Shown here one piece after another: positions 7,508 through 16,296 of a stretch of 64,000 nt of DNA. A program made the position numbers and the translations under genes. The stretch is from CATQHD01 sp965243165 (GTDB taxonomy: Bacteria > Actinomycetota > Acidimicrobiia > Spongiisociales > Spongiisociaceae). Below the pieces are notes generated by a model, which was not told the DNA's origin, ran no database searches, and was given only the letters and a program-made list of their open reading frames with translations. The stretch's first letter is position 1. Each line of letters opens with the position of its first letter. The stretch spans positions 2,542,001-2,606,000 of the forward strand of contig OZ251535.1 of NCBI GenBank assembly GCA_965243165.1, read 5' to 3'.

Positions 7508-8428
7508 CTAGTTGCAGGCGGGCAGACCCTCGGTCGGGCCGATCCACTGGGTGTAGAGCTCGTCGAGCCGGCCGTTGGAGATGTAGTACGACAGCCAGCC
7601 GTTCAGGTACTCGAGCCATACGACCTCGCCTCGGGGCACCGCCCAGGCGCCGTACTCCTGGGAGAAGGGGGCGTCGGGGTTGAGGACGCTGGTGCTGGGG
7701 TTCTCCCGGACGAACGGAATGGCCAGATATTCCTCGACCACGATGGCGTCGGCCCGGCCCGAAGCCACCTCCAAGAAGGCGGGCGCCTGGTCGAGCTCCT
7801 TCAGATCGGCGTTGGGGAACCGGGTGGAGGTGAGGTTGGCGGCCGTGGACCCGATCAGGGCGGTCATAGTCACCCCGCTGCTGTTCAGCTGATCCAGGGA
7901 GGTGATCCCCGCGTCGTTGTTGACCACCACCACCTGGCGGTAGGGCACGTAGGGGCAGGTGAACCAGAGCTGCTCCAGCCGGGGCGGGCGCCCCACCAGG
8001 CCCACCGAAACCAAGTCGAACTGGTCGGCGATCAGGCCGGGCATCAGCGCCGGGAACTCGAGGTCCTGGATGTCGAGCTCGACCTCGAGATCCGCGGCGA
8101 GCATCCTCATGAGATCCACGTCGTAACCGGCCGGCTCGCCTGCTTCGTCTATGAACATCTGCGGTTCGAACTGCAGGGTCATGCCGACCACCAGCGTTCC
8201 CCGGTCCTTGATGGCGTCGAGGCGGTTGCCCGCCACCACGCCGCTGTCCATCTCGGGCATCGAGCTCTCCAACTCCGCCACCCGGGCCCGGAGGGCGGCC
8301 AGATCTCCCTCCATCGCGGACATGTCGCCGTCCGAGCCGGAAGAGTCGTCGGACCCGCAGGCGGCGGCGGCCAAGCCCATAACCAGCAACAGACAGGCCC
8401 ATTTGGCGCGTTTGTTCAAAAATGTCAT
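7508..8428 (-). CDS. Amino-acid ABC transporter substrate-binding lipoprotein (family 3)
   Basis: The ATG at 8428 has GGAGG six bases upstream and opens a lipoprotein signal peptide with lipobox LAAAAC (Cys about residue 24), so the mature protein is lipid-anchored outside the membrane. A Ser/Asp-rich linker and a short acidic helix (about 40-60) precede the family-3 solute-binding domain, with GTLVVGMTLQFEP, the ligand-contact strand EPAGYDVDLMRML, and a second lobe VVEEYLA. This family binds polar amino acids. It is the last gene of the cluster (ATPase, permease, binding protein). The specific ligand cannot be assigned. Confidence 0.88.
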   Translation of the reverse strand: MTFLNKRAKWACLLLVMGLAAAACGSDDSSGSDGDMSAMEGDLAALRARVAELESSMPEMDSGVVAGNRLDAIKDRGTLVVGMTLQFEPQMFIDEAGEPAGYDVDLMRMLAADLEVELDIQDLEFPALMPGLIADQFDLVSVGLVGRPPRLEQLWFTCPYVPYRQVVVVNNDAGITSLDQLNSSGVTMTALIGSTAANLTSTRFPNADLKELDQAPAFLEVASGRADAIVVEEYLAIPFVRENPSTSVLNPDAPFSQEYGAWAVPRGEVVWLEYLNGWLSYYISNGRLDELYTQWIGPTEGLPACN

Positions 8429-8581
8429 CCAACACCTCCATGTCCGTAATGACGGCGGGGAGTGTAACAGGCCGAATGTTCCGGCCTCCCCGGCCTGGGG
8501 CGGCCTCTCCGGTTTGGGGGCAAGCCCCCTTCCATAGCTCATCGGATTCCATGGGCGGAGCGGCCGGGCGCCCGCCGAAGG

Positions 8582-9385
8582 TCAGATCTGTATGTAGCGG
8601 GAGCGCCGGTCGGCCGAATCCTGGGCGGCGCGCTGGATCCGGCGGAGGCGGGCGGCTTTGCGGCGGGCGAGGGGGGAGCGCACCCGCGACACCAGGAAAT
8701 CTACCAGGGCGAAGCGCCTCTCGATGTACTTGACCAGGAAGTAGACCATGGTGGTGAGGGCGAGGTACACCAACACCGCGGCCAGGTAGACCTCGAAATA
8801 GCGGAAGGTGCGGTTGGCCAGGACGTAGCTGACCCGCAGCAGCTCCTCCACGCCGATCAGGTAGACCAGGGACGAGTCCTTGATCATGCCGATGAACATG
8901 TTCCCCGTGGGCGGGATGACGATCCTGGTGGCCTGGGGGAGGATCACCCGGAAGAAGGCCTGCACCCGGCCCATGCCCACCGACAGCGCGGCCTGCCGCT
9001 GCCCGTCGGGGACCGCCTGGATCCCGCTGCGGAAGATCTCGCCCAGCCAGGCCGAATACTGGATGGTCAGGGTCAAGACGCCCGCCTGGATGGCGGTGAT
9101 GGTCAGGTCGAACTGGATGGCCACCCCGTAGTAGACGAACAGGACGAACACCAAGAGGGGGATGGCCCGGAACAGGTTGATGTACGCCGCGATGACCGCG
9201 CCGACGACCCGGTTGCGCGACATGCGCAGCAGGGCCACCCCCAAACCGAGCACCGCGGCCAGGGTGAAGGCGACCAGTGATATCAGGACGGTCCATCTCG
9301 CCCCGCCCAGGAAGATGTCCCGGTTGTCCCAGATGAATTCGGGGCGGAAAGTGGCCTGGGCCAGGACCGCCGCCGCCGCCGTCAC
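8582..9385 (-). CDS. Amino-acid ABC transporter permease
   Basis: A 267-residue HisM/GlnP-type inner-membrane permease with several hydrophobic helices and the EAA loop (GMGRVQAFFRVILPQATRIVIPP), which contacts the ATPase. The start is a GTG whose TGA overlaps the ATPase stop (GTGA), showing translational coupling. The basic C-terminal tail (RRKAARLRRIQR) is cytoplasmic. With a single permease gene, the transporter is likely a homodimer. Confidence 0.9.
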   Translation of the reverse strand: MTAAAAVLAQATFRPEFIWDNRDIFLGGARWTVLISLVAFTLAAVLGLGVALLRMSRNRVVGAVIAAYINLFRAIPLLVFVLFVYYGVAIQFDLTITAIQAGVLTLTIQYSAWLGEIFRSGIQAVPDGQRQAALSVGMGRVQAFFRVILPQATRIVIPPTGNMFIGMIKDSSLVYLIGVEELLRVSYVLANRTFRYFEVYLAAVLVYLALTTMVYFLVKYIERRFALVDFLVSRVRSPLARRKAARLRRIQRAAQDSADRRSRYIQI

Positions 9386-10161
9386 AGGATCGCCTTGAGA
9401 AAAGCCTGGGTGCGGGGCTCGCGGGGCTCGTCGTAGATCTCGCGCCCGCCCTGCTCGACGATCACCCCCTCGTCCATGAAGATGTTCACGTCGCCGGCCT
9501 CGCGTCCGAAGCCCATCTCATGGGTCACCACCACCATGGTCATCCCCGACTCGGCCAGGCTGCGCATCACGCCCAGCACCTCGCCCACCAGCTCGGGGTC
9601 GAGGGCCGAGGTAGGCTCGTCGAACAGCATGATCCTGGGTTCCATCACCAGAGACCGGGCGATGGCCACCCGTTGCTGCTGGCCGCCCGACAGCTGAACG
9701 GGGTAGGCGCCGATCTTGTCGAGCAGCCCCACCCGATCCAGGTAGGAAGCCGCTCGGCGCTCCGCCTCCTCCCGCTTCATCCGTTTCACCCGGCGCAGCG
9801 CCAGGGCCACGTTCTCCAAGGCGGTGATGTGGGGAAACAGGTTGAACTGCTGGAAGACCATCCCCACCCGCTGGCGCAGGTCCTTGGCCCTGCCCCGGGG
9901 ATGCCTCTCGCCTTCGATGCCCGGCCCGTATTCCTTGCCGTCGAACCAGACCGAGCCGGAATCGGGCCGCTCCAGCAGGTTGGCGGTGCGGAGCAGGGTC
10001 GATTTACCCGACCCGGAAGGCCCGAAGATCACCACGTGCTGGCCTTGGCCCACCAAGAGGTCGATGCCCCGCAGGACGTGGTTGGAGCCGAACGACTTGT
10101 GGACGCCGCGCAGCTCGAGCACACGACCCCCGTCGGCCGCGCCGGCGCCGGCGGCCGTCAA
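9382..10161 (-). CDS. Amino-acid ABC transporter ATP-binding protein (GlnQ type)
   Basis: The 259-residue protein shows Walker A GPSGSGKST (about residue 47), Q-loop FQQFNLFPH, signature LSGGQQQR, Walker B IMLFDEPTSALD and the switch His in VVVTHEMGF. These are the standard motifs of polar amino-acid importer ATPases. It overlaps the upstream 85-residue gene by four bases and the downstream permease by four, so the set forms one operon. Confidence 0.93.
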   Translation of the reverse strand: MTAAGAGAADGGRVLELRGVHKSFGSNHVLRGIDLLVGQGQHVVIFGPSGSGKSTLLRTANLLERPDSGSVWFDGKEYGPGIEGERHPRGRAKDLRQRVGMVFQQFNLFPHITALENVALALRRVKRMKREEAERRAASYLDRVGLLDKIGAYPVQLSGGQQQRVAIARSLVMEPRIMLFDEPTSALDPELVGEVLGVMRSLAESGMTMVVVTHEMGFGREAGDVNIFMDEGVIVEQGGREIYDEPREPRTQAFLKAIL

Positions 10162-10415
10162 GAGTCGAGGGGGGTGGGCCGGGGCGAGCGGTCGCGGCCG
10201 TGGCGGACCAAGAGGTCGACCACCGCGTCCTCGGCGAAGCGGAGGCCGTCGTGCATACCCATGCGGAAGGGGCTCTGGCCCTTGGCTTCGTTGTAGTCCA
10301 GCTCCTGGCGGATGCGGGCCAACAGGTTGTCCAAGCCGTCCGCCAGGGTCTCTCCGGGCTCCACCACCCGGCCGCCCTGGTGGGTTTCGAGGGAGTTTCC
10401 GGGGGGGCGGGTCAT
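10158..10415 (-). CDS. Small hypothetical protein leading the ABC importer operon
   Basis: 85 residues, no signal peptide, one predicted amphipathic helical stretch (LADGLDNLLARIRQELDYNE) and a second helix ending in DLLVRHGRDR. It overlaps the ATPase start by ATGA, so it is co-translated with the transporter. No family recognised; the coupling is the main support that it is real. Confidence 0.55.
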   Translation of the reverse strand: MTRPPGNSLETHQGGRVVEPGETLADGLDNLLARIRQELDYNEAKGQSPFRMGMHDGLRFAEDAVVDLLVRHGRDRSPRPTPLDS

Positions 10416-10540
10416 GCGGCCGTTCCGAATAGTCGACGCTGCTGGAAGTCCATGTTACATGGGCGGCGGCCCCTTCCGCGGCCGGCCCGATGGACTGCGC
10501 GGGCGCGTCCGAGAAGTCTCGGGGCAGACAGGGACTTGGA

Positions 10541-11065
10541 CTAGGACCGCCGCCCGATGGGGTGCATCGAGGCCCGGTGGAAATTCTCCGCCCCCGCCGC
10601 CTTCAGAACCATCTCGGCGATCCGCCACCCCCGGCCGGTGCGCCGGAAGCGGCAGTGGTACTGCCCCCATAGACGGGCGTCGGGGGCGCCGGAGCGGTAT
10701 GAGACCTGCGCGTATACGTAGGCGGTCCCCACCGCCCCGCCCTCCCCGTCGGCCCGGAGCCGGATGTTGCTCAAGTGGTGGGAAGCGGCGGCGAACAAGG
10801 TGCTGAGTCCGTGCTGCACGCCCCTGAATATCTCCTCCCTGGTGCGGAGGGCGGGCATCTCCGGCCCGTAGTCGACCGCCGCGTCTTCGGTGAACAGCCC
10901 GGCCAGCCCCTCGGGGTCGTTGCGGTCGAAGTACCAGGCGTAGTCATAGAAGAGCCGGGCCAGGGCCGCCCGGTCGGCGCGGCCGAGGCCGTGCAGCCGG
11001 CCCGCCCCGCCCGCCGCCGCGTCCGCAGCCGAAGCCATGCCTGCCCTGTCCATGTCCATGTCCAT
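10541..11065 (-). CDS. SnoaL-like / NTF2-fold protein
   Basis: The protein has 174 residues. The pattern ALARLFYDYAWYFDRNDPEGLAG...FTEDAAVDYG, then TREEIFRG, HHLSNIRL and WGQYHCRFRR...GWRIAEMVL, is typical of SnoaL_4 domains. These share a cone-like NTF2 fold with ring-hydroxylating dioxygenase beta subunits and small-molecule isomerases. The N-terminal 25 residues (Met/Asp-rich, then Ala-rich) look unstructured, and a later start is possible. Substrate unknown. It stands alone between the ABC operon and holB. Confidence 0.75.
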   Translation of the reverse strand: MDMDMDRAGMASAADAAAGGAGRLHGLGRADRAALARLFYDYAWYFDRNDPEGLAGLFTEDAAVDYGPEMPALRTREEIFRGVQHGLSTLFAAASHHLSNIRLRADGEGGAVGTAYVYAQVSYRSGAPDARLWGQYHCRFRRTGRGWRIAEMVLKAAGAENFHRASMHPIGRRS

Positions 11066-11182
11066 ACCGTCTGTCCCTGCATCTCCGGGATCGGCGTATA
11101 CATCCGGGGCGCTCCTCCGGCCGCCGCGCCCCGACCATACCCCCGCCGCCCGGCCCGGCCGCGCCTCCCCCGCCCCCCCGCC

Positions 11183-12262
11183 TCAGGCCTCGGCGCCCAA
11201 CATGGTGAACAACCAGGCCAGCACCAGCCTGGGGCGCTGATTGCTGCGCAGCTGGGCGGCCGCATCCAGAACGCGCTCGGCCGAGCGGACCGCCCGGCGG
11301 GCGGGGACGACGACCAGGTCGGGCGGCGCCAGGTCGGGGTTGCGGAGCGGCCCTCCGTGCTGGGCCGAGGCCGAATCGAGGTACCAGGAGGCCAGGATCT
11401 CCAGCCCGGCGGCCAGCAGGGCCTTCTCGGACCGCCGCAGGGCGCGCCGCCGCCGCTCCTCCACCGCCTTGGACCCCCCCGCCCCTCCGGCCTCGGCCTT
11501 TTCCTCCTCGGCGCGGCGGGCCGATACGGCCTCGAGCAGGGGCTTGTGGGCTTCCAGCATCTCCTCGGCCAGCCGAAATCCAAGGCCGGGCCGGGGGCTG
11601 ACCCGGCCGGGCGCCTCCAGCCAGCGCCGCCGAAACTCTTCCGCCTCCGGGTTGGCGGCGAGATCCAGGGCCAGGCCGGGTCGCCCCCCGGAGATGCGGG
11701 CGGTCATGGCGGCGCGGCCCTCCTCGAACCCCCGCTCGACGAGGGCGGCGGCCAGCTCCTCCTCGGAGACCCGCCCGAACCGCACGATGCGGCAGCGGCT
11801 GGCGACGGTGGCGGGCAGGTCGTCCTCGGCGTCCGCCGCCAGGATGAACACCGTCCCCGCCGGAGGCTCCTCGAGAGTTTTGAGCAACGCGTTGGAGGCC
11901 GCCTCGGTCATCAACGAGGCCTCTTCGAAGATGAACACCTTGCGCCCGCCCTCCACCGGCCGCAGGCTGGCGCCCGCAACGGCCCGGCGGGCCTGGTCGA
12001 CCCCGAGGGCGGCGCTGCCTTCCGGCCCGATGACCACCGCGTCGGGGTGGGTGCGGCGCATCACCCGCGCCCGGGCCTGGGGGGTGCGGCCCACCAGAGC
12101 GGCGGCGAAGCGGAGGGCAACGGCCGCCTTGCCGACGTTGGAGGGCCCGACGAACAGATAGGCGTGGGCGGGCGCGGCCGTTTCGTTGTCCAAGAACGCG
12201 ACCGCCCCCCGGTGGCCGATGATCTCCCCGGCGGAGACGGCGGACGGCGGCCCCGAAATCAA
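11183..12262 (-). CDS. holB: DNA polymerase III delta' subunit
   Basis: A clamp-loader AAA+ subunit of about 359 residues. It contains HAYLFVGPSNVGKA (degenerate P-loop), the DEAS-like block VFIFEEASLMTEAASNALLKTLEEPP, and the sensor-1 region ILAADAEDDLPATVASRCRIVRF. The start is taken as the TTG overlapping the tmk stop (TTGA at 12259-12262). The open frame extends further upstream only as a shadow of tmk. tmk-holB coupling is widespread. It loads the sliding clamp at the replication fork together with DnaX and HolA. Confidence 0.88.
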   Translation of the reverse strand: MISGPPSAVSAGEIIGHRGAVAFLDNETAAPAHAYLFVGPSNVGKAAVALRFAAALVGRTPQARARVMRRTHPDAVVIGPEGSAALGVDQARRAVAGASLRPVEGGRKVFIFEEASLMTEAASNALLKTLEEPPAGTVFILAADAEDDLPATVASRCRIVRFGRVSEEELAAALVERGFEEGRAAMTARISGGRPGLALDLAANPEAEEFRRRWLEAPGRVSPRPGLGFRLAEEMLEAHKPLLEAVSARRAEEEKAEAGGAGGSKAVEERRRRALRRSEKALLAAGLEILASWYLDSASAQHGGPLRNPDLAPPDLVVVPARRAVRSAERVLDAAAQLRSNQRPRLVLAWLFTMLGAEA

Positions 12263-12936
12263 GATACGCTCTCCACCGCCGCCCAGACGTCCTCGACCAC
12301 CTGGTCGAGGGGGCGCTCGGCGTCGATCACCGCAAACCGCTCCGGCTCCCGGCCGGCCAGCTCCCCGAAGGCCTGGGCGGCGGCGGCCATGAACCGATGT
12401 TCCTCCGAACCGATCCGGTCCGTGCCTTGGAGATCCAGCGTGCTCTGGGGCATCTCGGGCAGTGTCGGTTGGAACAAACCGGCCTGGTCGGCCTGCTCTT
12501 GGCGGGTGTATCCGATGTGAGGGCGCACGGAGAGGAGAACCACCAGGTCCGGCCAGGCGGGCGCCAGACCGGGCTGGTTCACCGCCCGCACCAGGTCCGC
12601 GCCGAGCCCCCGCCCGGCCCCCTGATAGGCGAGGGAGGAATACACCGACCGGTCGCTCACCACCCAGGCGCCCCTCGCCAGGGCCGGGCGCACCACCTCG
12701 GCCATCAGTTGCGCCCGGTCGGCCGCGAACAACAGCGCCTCCGCCCACGGCGACAGCCTTTCCCCGAAGAGCAGCAGCTGCCGGAGGGAGCGGCCGACCG
12801 GGGTGCCCCCCGGCTCCCGCACACACACCGCCTCCCGGCCGGCCGCCTCCAGGCGGCGGCCGATCTCGTCCCGGACGCTGGTCTTCCCGGCGCCCTCTAT
12901 CCCCTCCAGCGCGATGTAGCGCCCCGTGTCCGCCAT
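12259..12936 (-). CDS. tmk: Thymidylate kinase
   Basis: Phosphorylates dTMP to dTDP. The 225-residue protein opens with IALEGIEGAGKTS (P-loop), then the DR(E/Y)-type motif VREPGGTP, and VSDRSVYSSLAYQGAGRG, which contains the thymidine-contact Arg and Ser. The C-terminus AVIDAERPLDQVVEDVW matches the family end. It lies immediately upstream of holB in one transcription unit. Confidence 0.95.
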   Translation of the reverse strand: MADTGRYIALEGIEGAGKTSVRDEIGRRLEAAGREAVCVREPGGTPVGRSLRQLLLFGERLSPWAEALLFAADRAQLMAEVVRPALARGAWVVSDRSVYSSLAYQGAGRGLGADLVRAVNQPGLAPAWPDLVVLLSVRPHIGYTRQEQADQAGLFQPTLPEMPQSTLDLQGTDRIGSEEHRFMAAAAQAFGELAGREPERFAVIDAERPLDQVVEDVWAAVESVS

Positions 12937-13111
12937 GTCCGCCCTACGCTACCGCCCCGCCGCCTCCGCGGACCCGGGCGCCGGGCCGTCCCCGAAGCCG
13001 CTTCCGGAGGGTTGCGGGAGAATCCGCCGGCCGGAGCACAAGGGCCTTCCCTTTGTCATATGAATGTTGTATACTGTTAGTTACCGATATCACAAATATC
13101 GCTGCATAGTT

Positions 13112-14071
13112 CTAGATGTCCTTCTCACATAGGTGGTTGACAAGTTTGGTGATTGGTGGTTGGCCGTTGAGTGAGCTGTGGGGTCTTTGGTGATTGTAGT
13201 AGTCGATGAATCCGGAGAGGGCTTGGCGGCGCTGGGGGTTGCTGGTGTAAGAGCGTTTGTAGGCCCAGCCCCGCAGGAGGGTCTGGTGGAAGCGTTCGAC
13301 CTTGCCGTTGGTCTGGGGCCGGTAAGGGCGGATGAGTTTATGAACAGCCCCGATCCGGGCGAGGGCATCGGCGAACAGGCGGCTGCGGCGGTAGGCCCAG
13401 GCGTTGTCGGTCATGACCCGCTCGATGCGGTACCCCCGCCGGGCGAGGGCCTCAGCCCCGCGGAGGACGAACTCGGAGCAGGCAACCGCGTTCTGGGAGT
13501 CGAGGACTTCCACATACGCGAAGCGGCTGTGGTCATCGACCAGGGCATGAACGTATTCGTATCCGACCCGCTGGCGGCGTCCGGCGTTGCCCCTCCCGCG
13601 GGTTTTCCAGCCTCCCCCGTCGGGGACTCGGCCCAGCTTCTTGATATCGACGTGTACCAGTTCACCTGGGCAGTCCCGCACGTACCGGACCGGGACGCCG
13701 GTAGTGCGGTCCAGGTCCGAGAGGCGGGACAAACCGCGTCGGGCCAGGATCTTGTAGATCGTGGAAGCCGGCATCCCGAGGCGGCCGGCCATCAGATGGG
13801 GGCCTTCCCGTTCGGTGATGCGGTCCGCGATCACCTGTTCCTCGGTTTCGGGCGGAACCCGGCGGGGAGAAGCATGCGGACGAGACGACCGGTCTGCCAG
13901 GCCTGCTTCGCCTTCGTCCCGGAAGCGGGCCAGCCACCGGTAGGCGGTCTGGCGGGACACGCCCATCGCTTCGGCCGCCTGCGCGGCGGACCAGCCCTGG
14001 ACCATTATCCGGTCTACCAGCAGCCGCCGTCCGTACGGTGTCAGCCGGGCCTTGCATCTAACATGTCCCAT
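13112..14071 (-). CDS. IS481 family transposase
   Basis: 319 residues. The N-terminal HTH has the segments WSAAQAAEAMGVSRQTAYRW and, as a second helix-turn-helix, MAGRLGMPASTIYKIL. The rve/DDE domain has VHVDIKKLGR (first Asp), VMTDNAWAY (second Asp) and KVERFHQTL (Glu). The stop codon TAG lies outside the element, inside the CTAG of the target site; the last residue (Ile) is also partly encoded by the target. The gene appears intact. Confidence 0.93.
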   Translation of the reverse strand: MGHVRCKARLTPYGRRLLVDRIMVQGWSAAQAAEAMGVSRQTAYRWLARFRDEGEAGLADRSSRPHASPRRVPPETEEQVIADRITEREGPHLMAGRLGMPASTIYKILARRGLSRLSDLDRTTGVPVRYVRDCPGELVHVDIKKLGRVPDGGGWKTRGRGNAGRRQRVGYEYVHALVDDHSRFAYVEVLDSQNAVACSEFVLRGAEALARRGYRIERVMTDNAWAYRRSRLFADALARIGAVHKLIRPYRPQTNGKVERFHQTLLRGWAYKRSYTSNPQRRQALSGFIDYYNHQRPHSSLNGQPPITKLVNHLCEKDI

Positions 14072-14221
14072 GAGGGCCTTTCCCTTCGAGTCGAGGACAA
14101 TTTCACCCCTGACTCAACCAGGAAGGCCCTCACCAACCAAGCACCCCCGCCGGGCGGCGCGCGGCGGGTTCATCCGGATGAACCCGCCGCCCAACTGTCA
14201 ACAACGTCCATGGGAAGTACA
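13117..14221 (-). mobile_element. IS481-family insertion sequence, copy 1
   Basis: A 1105-bp element ending TGTCCTTCTCA (left) and TGTACTTCCCA (right, complement), with imperfect inverted repeats that include a subterminal GTTGACA. Flanks are TCTAGA (13111-13116) and GCTAGA (14222-14227). These are an NCTAGN target with one mismatch, as known for IS481 of Bordetella. A nearly identical copy lies at 46531-47634; copy 1 has one extra A ahead of the transposase. Confidence 0.9.
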
Positions 14222-14725
14222 GCTAGAGAGCGGCGGTCATCCAGGGATTCCAGCTCCAGGCCGGGCAATCACAGGCGCCAGGGGCAGGGGGCCGCGCGGC
14301 CCAAAGGCGGATTCGATGCTGGTGGTGGCGGAGGGGGAGGGCACCCGGCGAAGCCGGGGCGCGGGGGGCGGATTTTCGCGTTCTCGGCGGTGAGGGGAAG
14401 TGGCCTGCTCAGAGAAGAGAAAGGGCCTGTTCAGAGGGGCACTGTCCGCGAGGGCGGCGGCGGCCCGGATCGAGAACAATGCCGACGAGCGGAGAGGACA
14501 ACCGCATCGGTATTCCACCGAGGGCGTCCGGGTGCTTGGTGCGGTTCGCGCTTTTGCGGGCGGCGGGGGGCGCGCAGCCCGGCGGAAAGGGTCGAAGACG
14601 CTTCGCGGAGCAGGCAGACGCGCAGGAACTTCGGAGCGTCCGGCGGCTCGGCCGGGGCGGAGGGGCGGGCCTGGACTCGGAGCTGGTTCTCCGGCGCGTC
14701 CGTGGATCGGGCGGGGCGGGGCGGG
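14222..14725. other. Intergenic stretch with one G-rich hairpin core
   Basis: About 500 bp between the IS481 right flank and the MFS gene. No convincing gene is seen on either strand. At about 14333-14395 it carries the core shared by the R2 and R3 repeats (ACCCGGCGAAGCCGGGG, then a G-run and GATTTTCGCG). The remainder is featureless by eye. Confidence 0.5.
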
Positions 14726-16147
14726 TCATCGGTCTCGGTAGTCGTCGTGGCGGCGGGAGCCCCGCATCAGGTCGAAGGTCTTGGAGGCGTCCTTCAGGGA
14801 ACGGCGCAGATGGGGCGGCAGGTCGGACCGGATCAGCCCGGAGCGGATGGCCGCCAGGGACACCAGCCCGGTCAGGAATATGAGGGCGCCGGCCAGGCCG
14901 AACACGTTGCGGATGCCGTTGTCGAAGGGCGCCGGGGCCAGCCCGTCCAACGCCGAGGCCGCCAGCACCGCCACGGTGAAGGACACCATCATGGCGCTTC
15001 TCACCAGGGTGAACAACGCGGCGAAGGTGCGGCCCCGCAGGGTGTCGTCGACCACTCCATGCAGGTGGGTGAAACCCATCACGTAGGCGAATCCGGTGCC
15101 CGCCCCCGCCGCCAGCAGCCAGCCCGAGGCCCCGACCGCAGTTCTGGAGAAAGCGGCCAGAATAATCGCCGGGCCGGTTGCGCAGAGGCTGGTGGCGTAG
15201 GTCAGATCGTGGCGGGTGCGCTCGTCGGCGAAGACCGCCACCCCCAGCATCCCGATCCCCACCCCCACCCCCAAGGCGGTGACCAGCACCCCGAACCCGC
15301 TGTCGCCCGCGCCCAGCACCTCCTGGGCGAAGGTCTGCCCCAAGGGGAGCAGGGCCCCCCCTCCGAAGAGGGCCAGCGCCATCCCGAACACCACCCGCCG
15401 CACCGTGCGGGTCTGGGTTACGAAAGTGAACCCCTCCGCCAGGTCGCGCAGGGGGCGGCGCCAGTCGGAAGCGGCGGAACTCTCCTTCCCTTCGGGGGCC
15501 GCCTCTTCTGAGGCCGCCCGCCCGGAAGGTTCCCGGGCCTTTCCGGCGAGGGTGGGTTTGGGGATGGGGATGGTGGCCACGATCGCCCCCGACGCCAGGA
15601 AGGTCAGGGTGTCGAAGGCGAAGGCCAGATCAGGGCCGCGGTCGATGATCCACCACCCCCCCACGGCGGCGAAGAGAGCCGCCAGCCCGGCCCAGACGCC
15701 CGCCCCCAAGGGCGCCGTGCCGTAGGCGGCGGCCGCCGAGAAGCTGTTGGCCTTCACCAGATCGGCGGATTTCACCAGGGTGGGGACGGCGGCTTCCCGG
15801 GCGGGCTGGCGGATCATCGTCAAGATCTCGAGAACAGAAGAGATGACGGCGATCTGCACCAGGTCGCCGGCGACCGCCAGCCAGATCACCACCAGACCCC
15901 GGCCCGCATCCGAGAGGACCATCACCCACTTCCGGTCCAGGCGGTCGGCCACCACCCCGGCCAGCGACCCGAACAGCAGACCGGGTACGATCCTGCTCAT
16001 CAGCGGCACCAGCGCGGCGGTGCTGCCCCCGATCTGGCTGGCCAGCGCCAGGGTTGCGAAGAAGCTGACCCAGTCGCCCAAAGACGAGGCGGCGCTGGCC
16101 CACCACAGTCTGGAGAACGGCCCTCTGCGTATGAGTCCTATATTCAC
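14726..16147 (-). CDS. MFS transporter, putative drug/siderophore exporter type
   Basis: A polytopic protein of about 473 residues with around 12 hydrophobic helices and the MFS loop motif between TM2 and TM3 (GVVADRLDRKWVMVLSD). A long hydrophilic charged loop in the middle (about residues 180-230) separates the two six-helix halves. The overall look is of the EntS/MFS_3-type exporters. The GTG at 16147 (VNIGLIRRGPF) is preferred because it starts at the first helix; an ATG-rich extension to 16267 has no membrane character. Substrate unknown. Divergent from topA. Confidence 0.8.
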   Translation of the reverse strand: MNIGLIRRGPFSRLWWASAASSLGDWVSFFATLALASQIGGSTAALVPLMSRIVPGLLFGSLAGVVADRLDRKWVMVLSDAGRGLVVIWLAVAGDLVQIAVISSVLEILTMIRQPAREAAVPTLVKSADLVKANSFSAAAAYGTAPLGAGVWAGLAALFAAVGGWWIIDRGPDLAFAFDTLTFLASGAIVATIPIPKPTLAGKAREPSGRAASEEAAPEGKESSAASDWRRPLRDLAEGFTFVTQTRTVRRVVFGMALALFGGGALLPLGQTFAQEVLGAGDSGFGVLVTALGVGVGIGMLGVAVFADERTRHDLTYATSLCATGPAIILAAFSRTAVGASGWLLAAGAGTGFAYVMGFTHLHGVVDDTLRGRTFAALFTLVRSAMMVSFTVAVLAASALDGLAPAPFDNGIRNVFGLAGALIFLTGLVSLAAIRSGLIRSDLPPHLRRSLKDASKTFDLMRGSRRHDDYRDR

Positions 16148-16296
16148 GGCTCCCCGGCCGGCGTCCCGCGAAAATAACAGCACCCGCGCCCTACCCTCAC
16201 GGCGCCGCCGGAACAAGGAGATTCGAATGGCTTCGGACCGGATGGATTTTGTCTGTCTTGACATCACCGGGCGCGGCGGGGTAAACCGTTAGAGCA

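Noticed and set aside
12263..12826. N-terminal extension of holB
   Set aside because: This part is a frame shadow of tmk; the clamp-loader homology begins only after the tmk stop.
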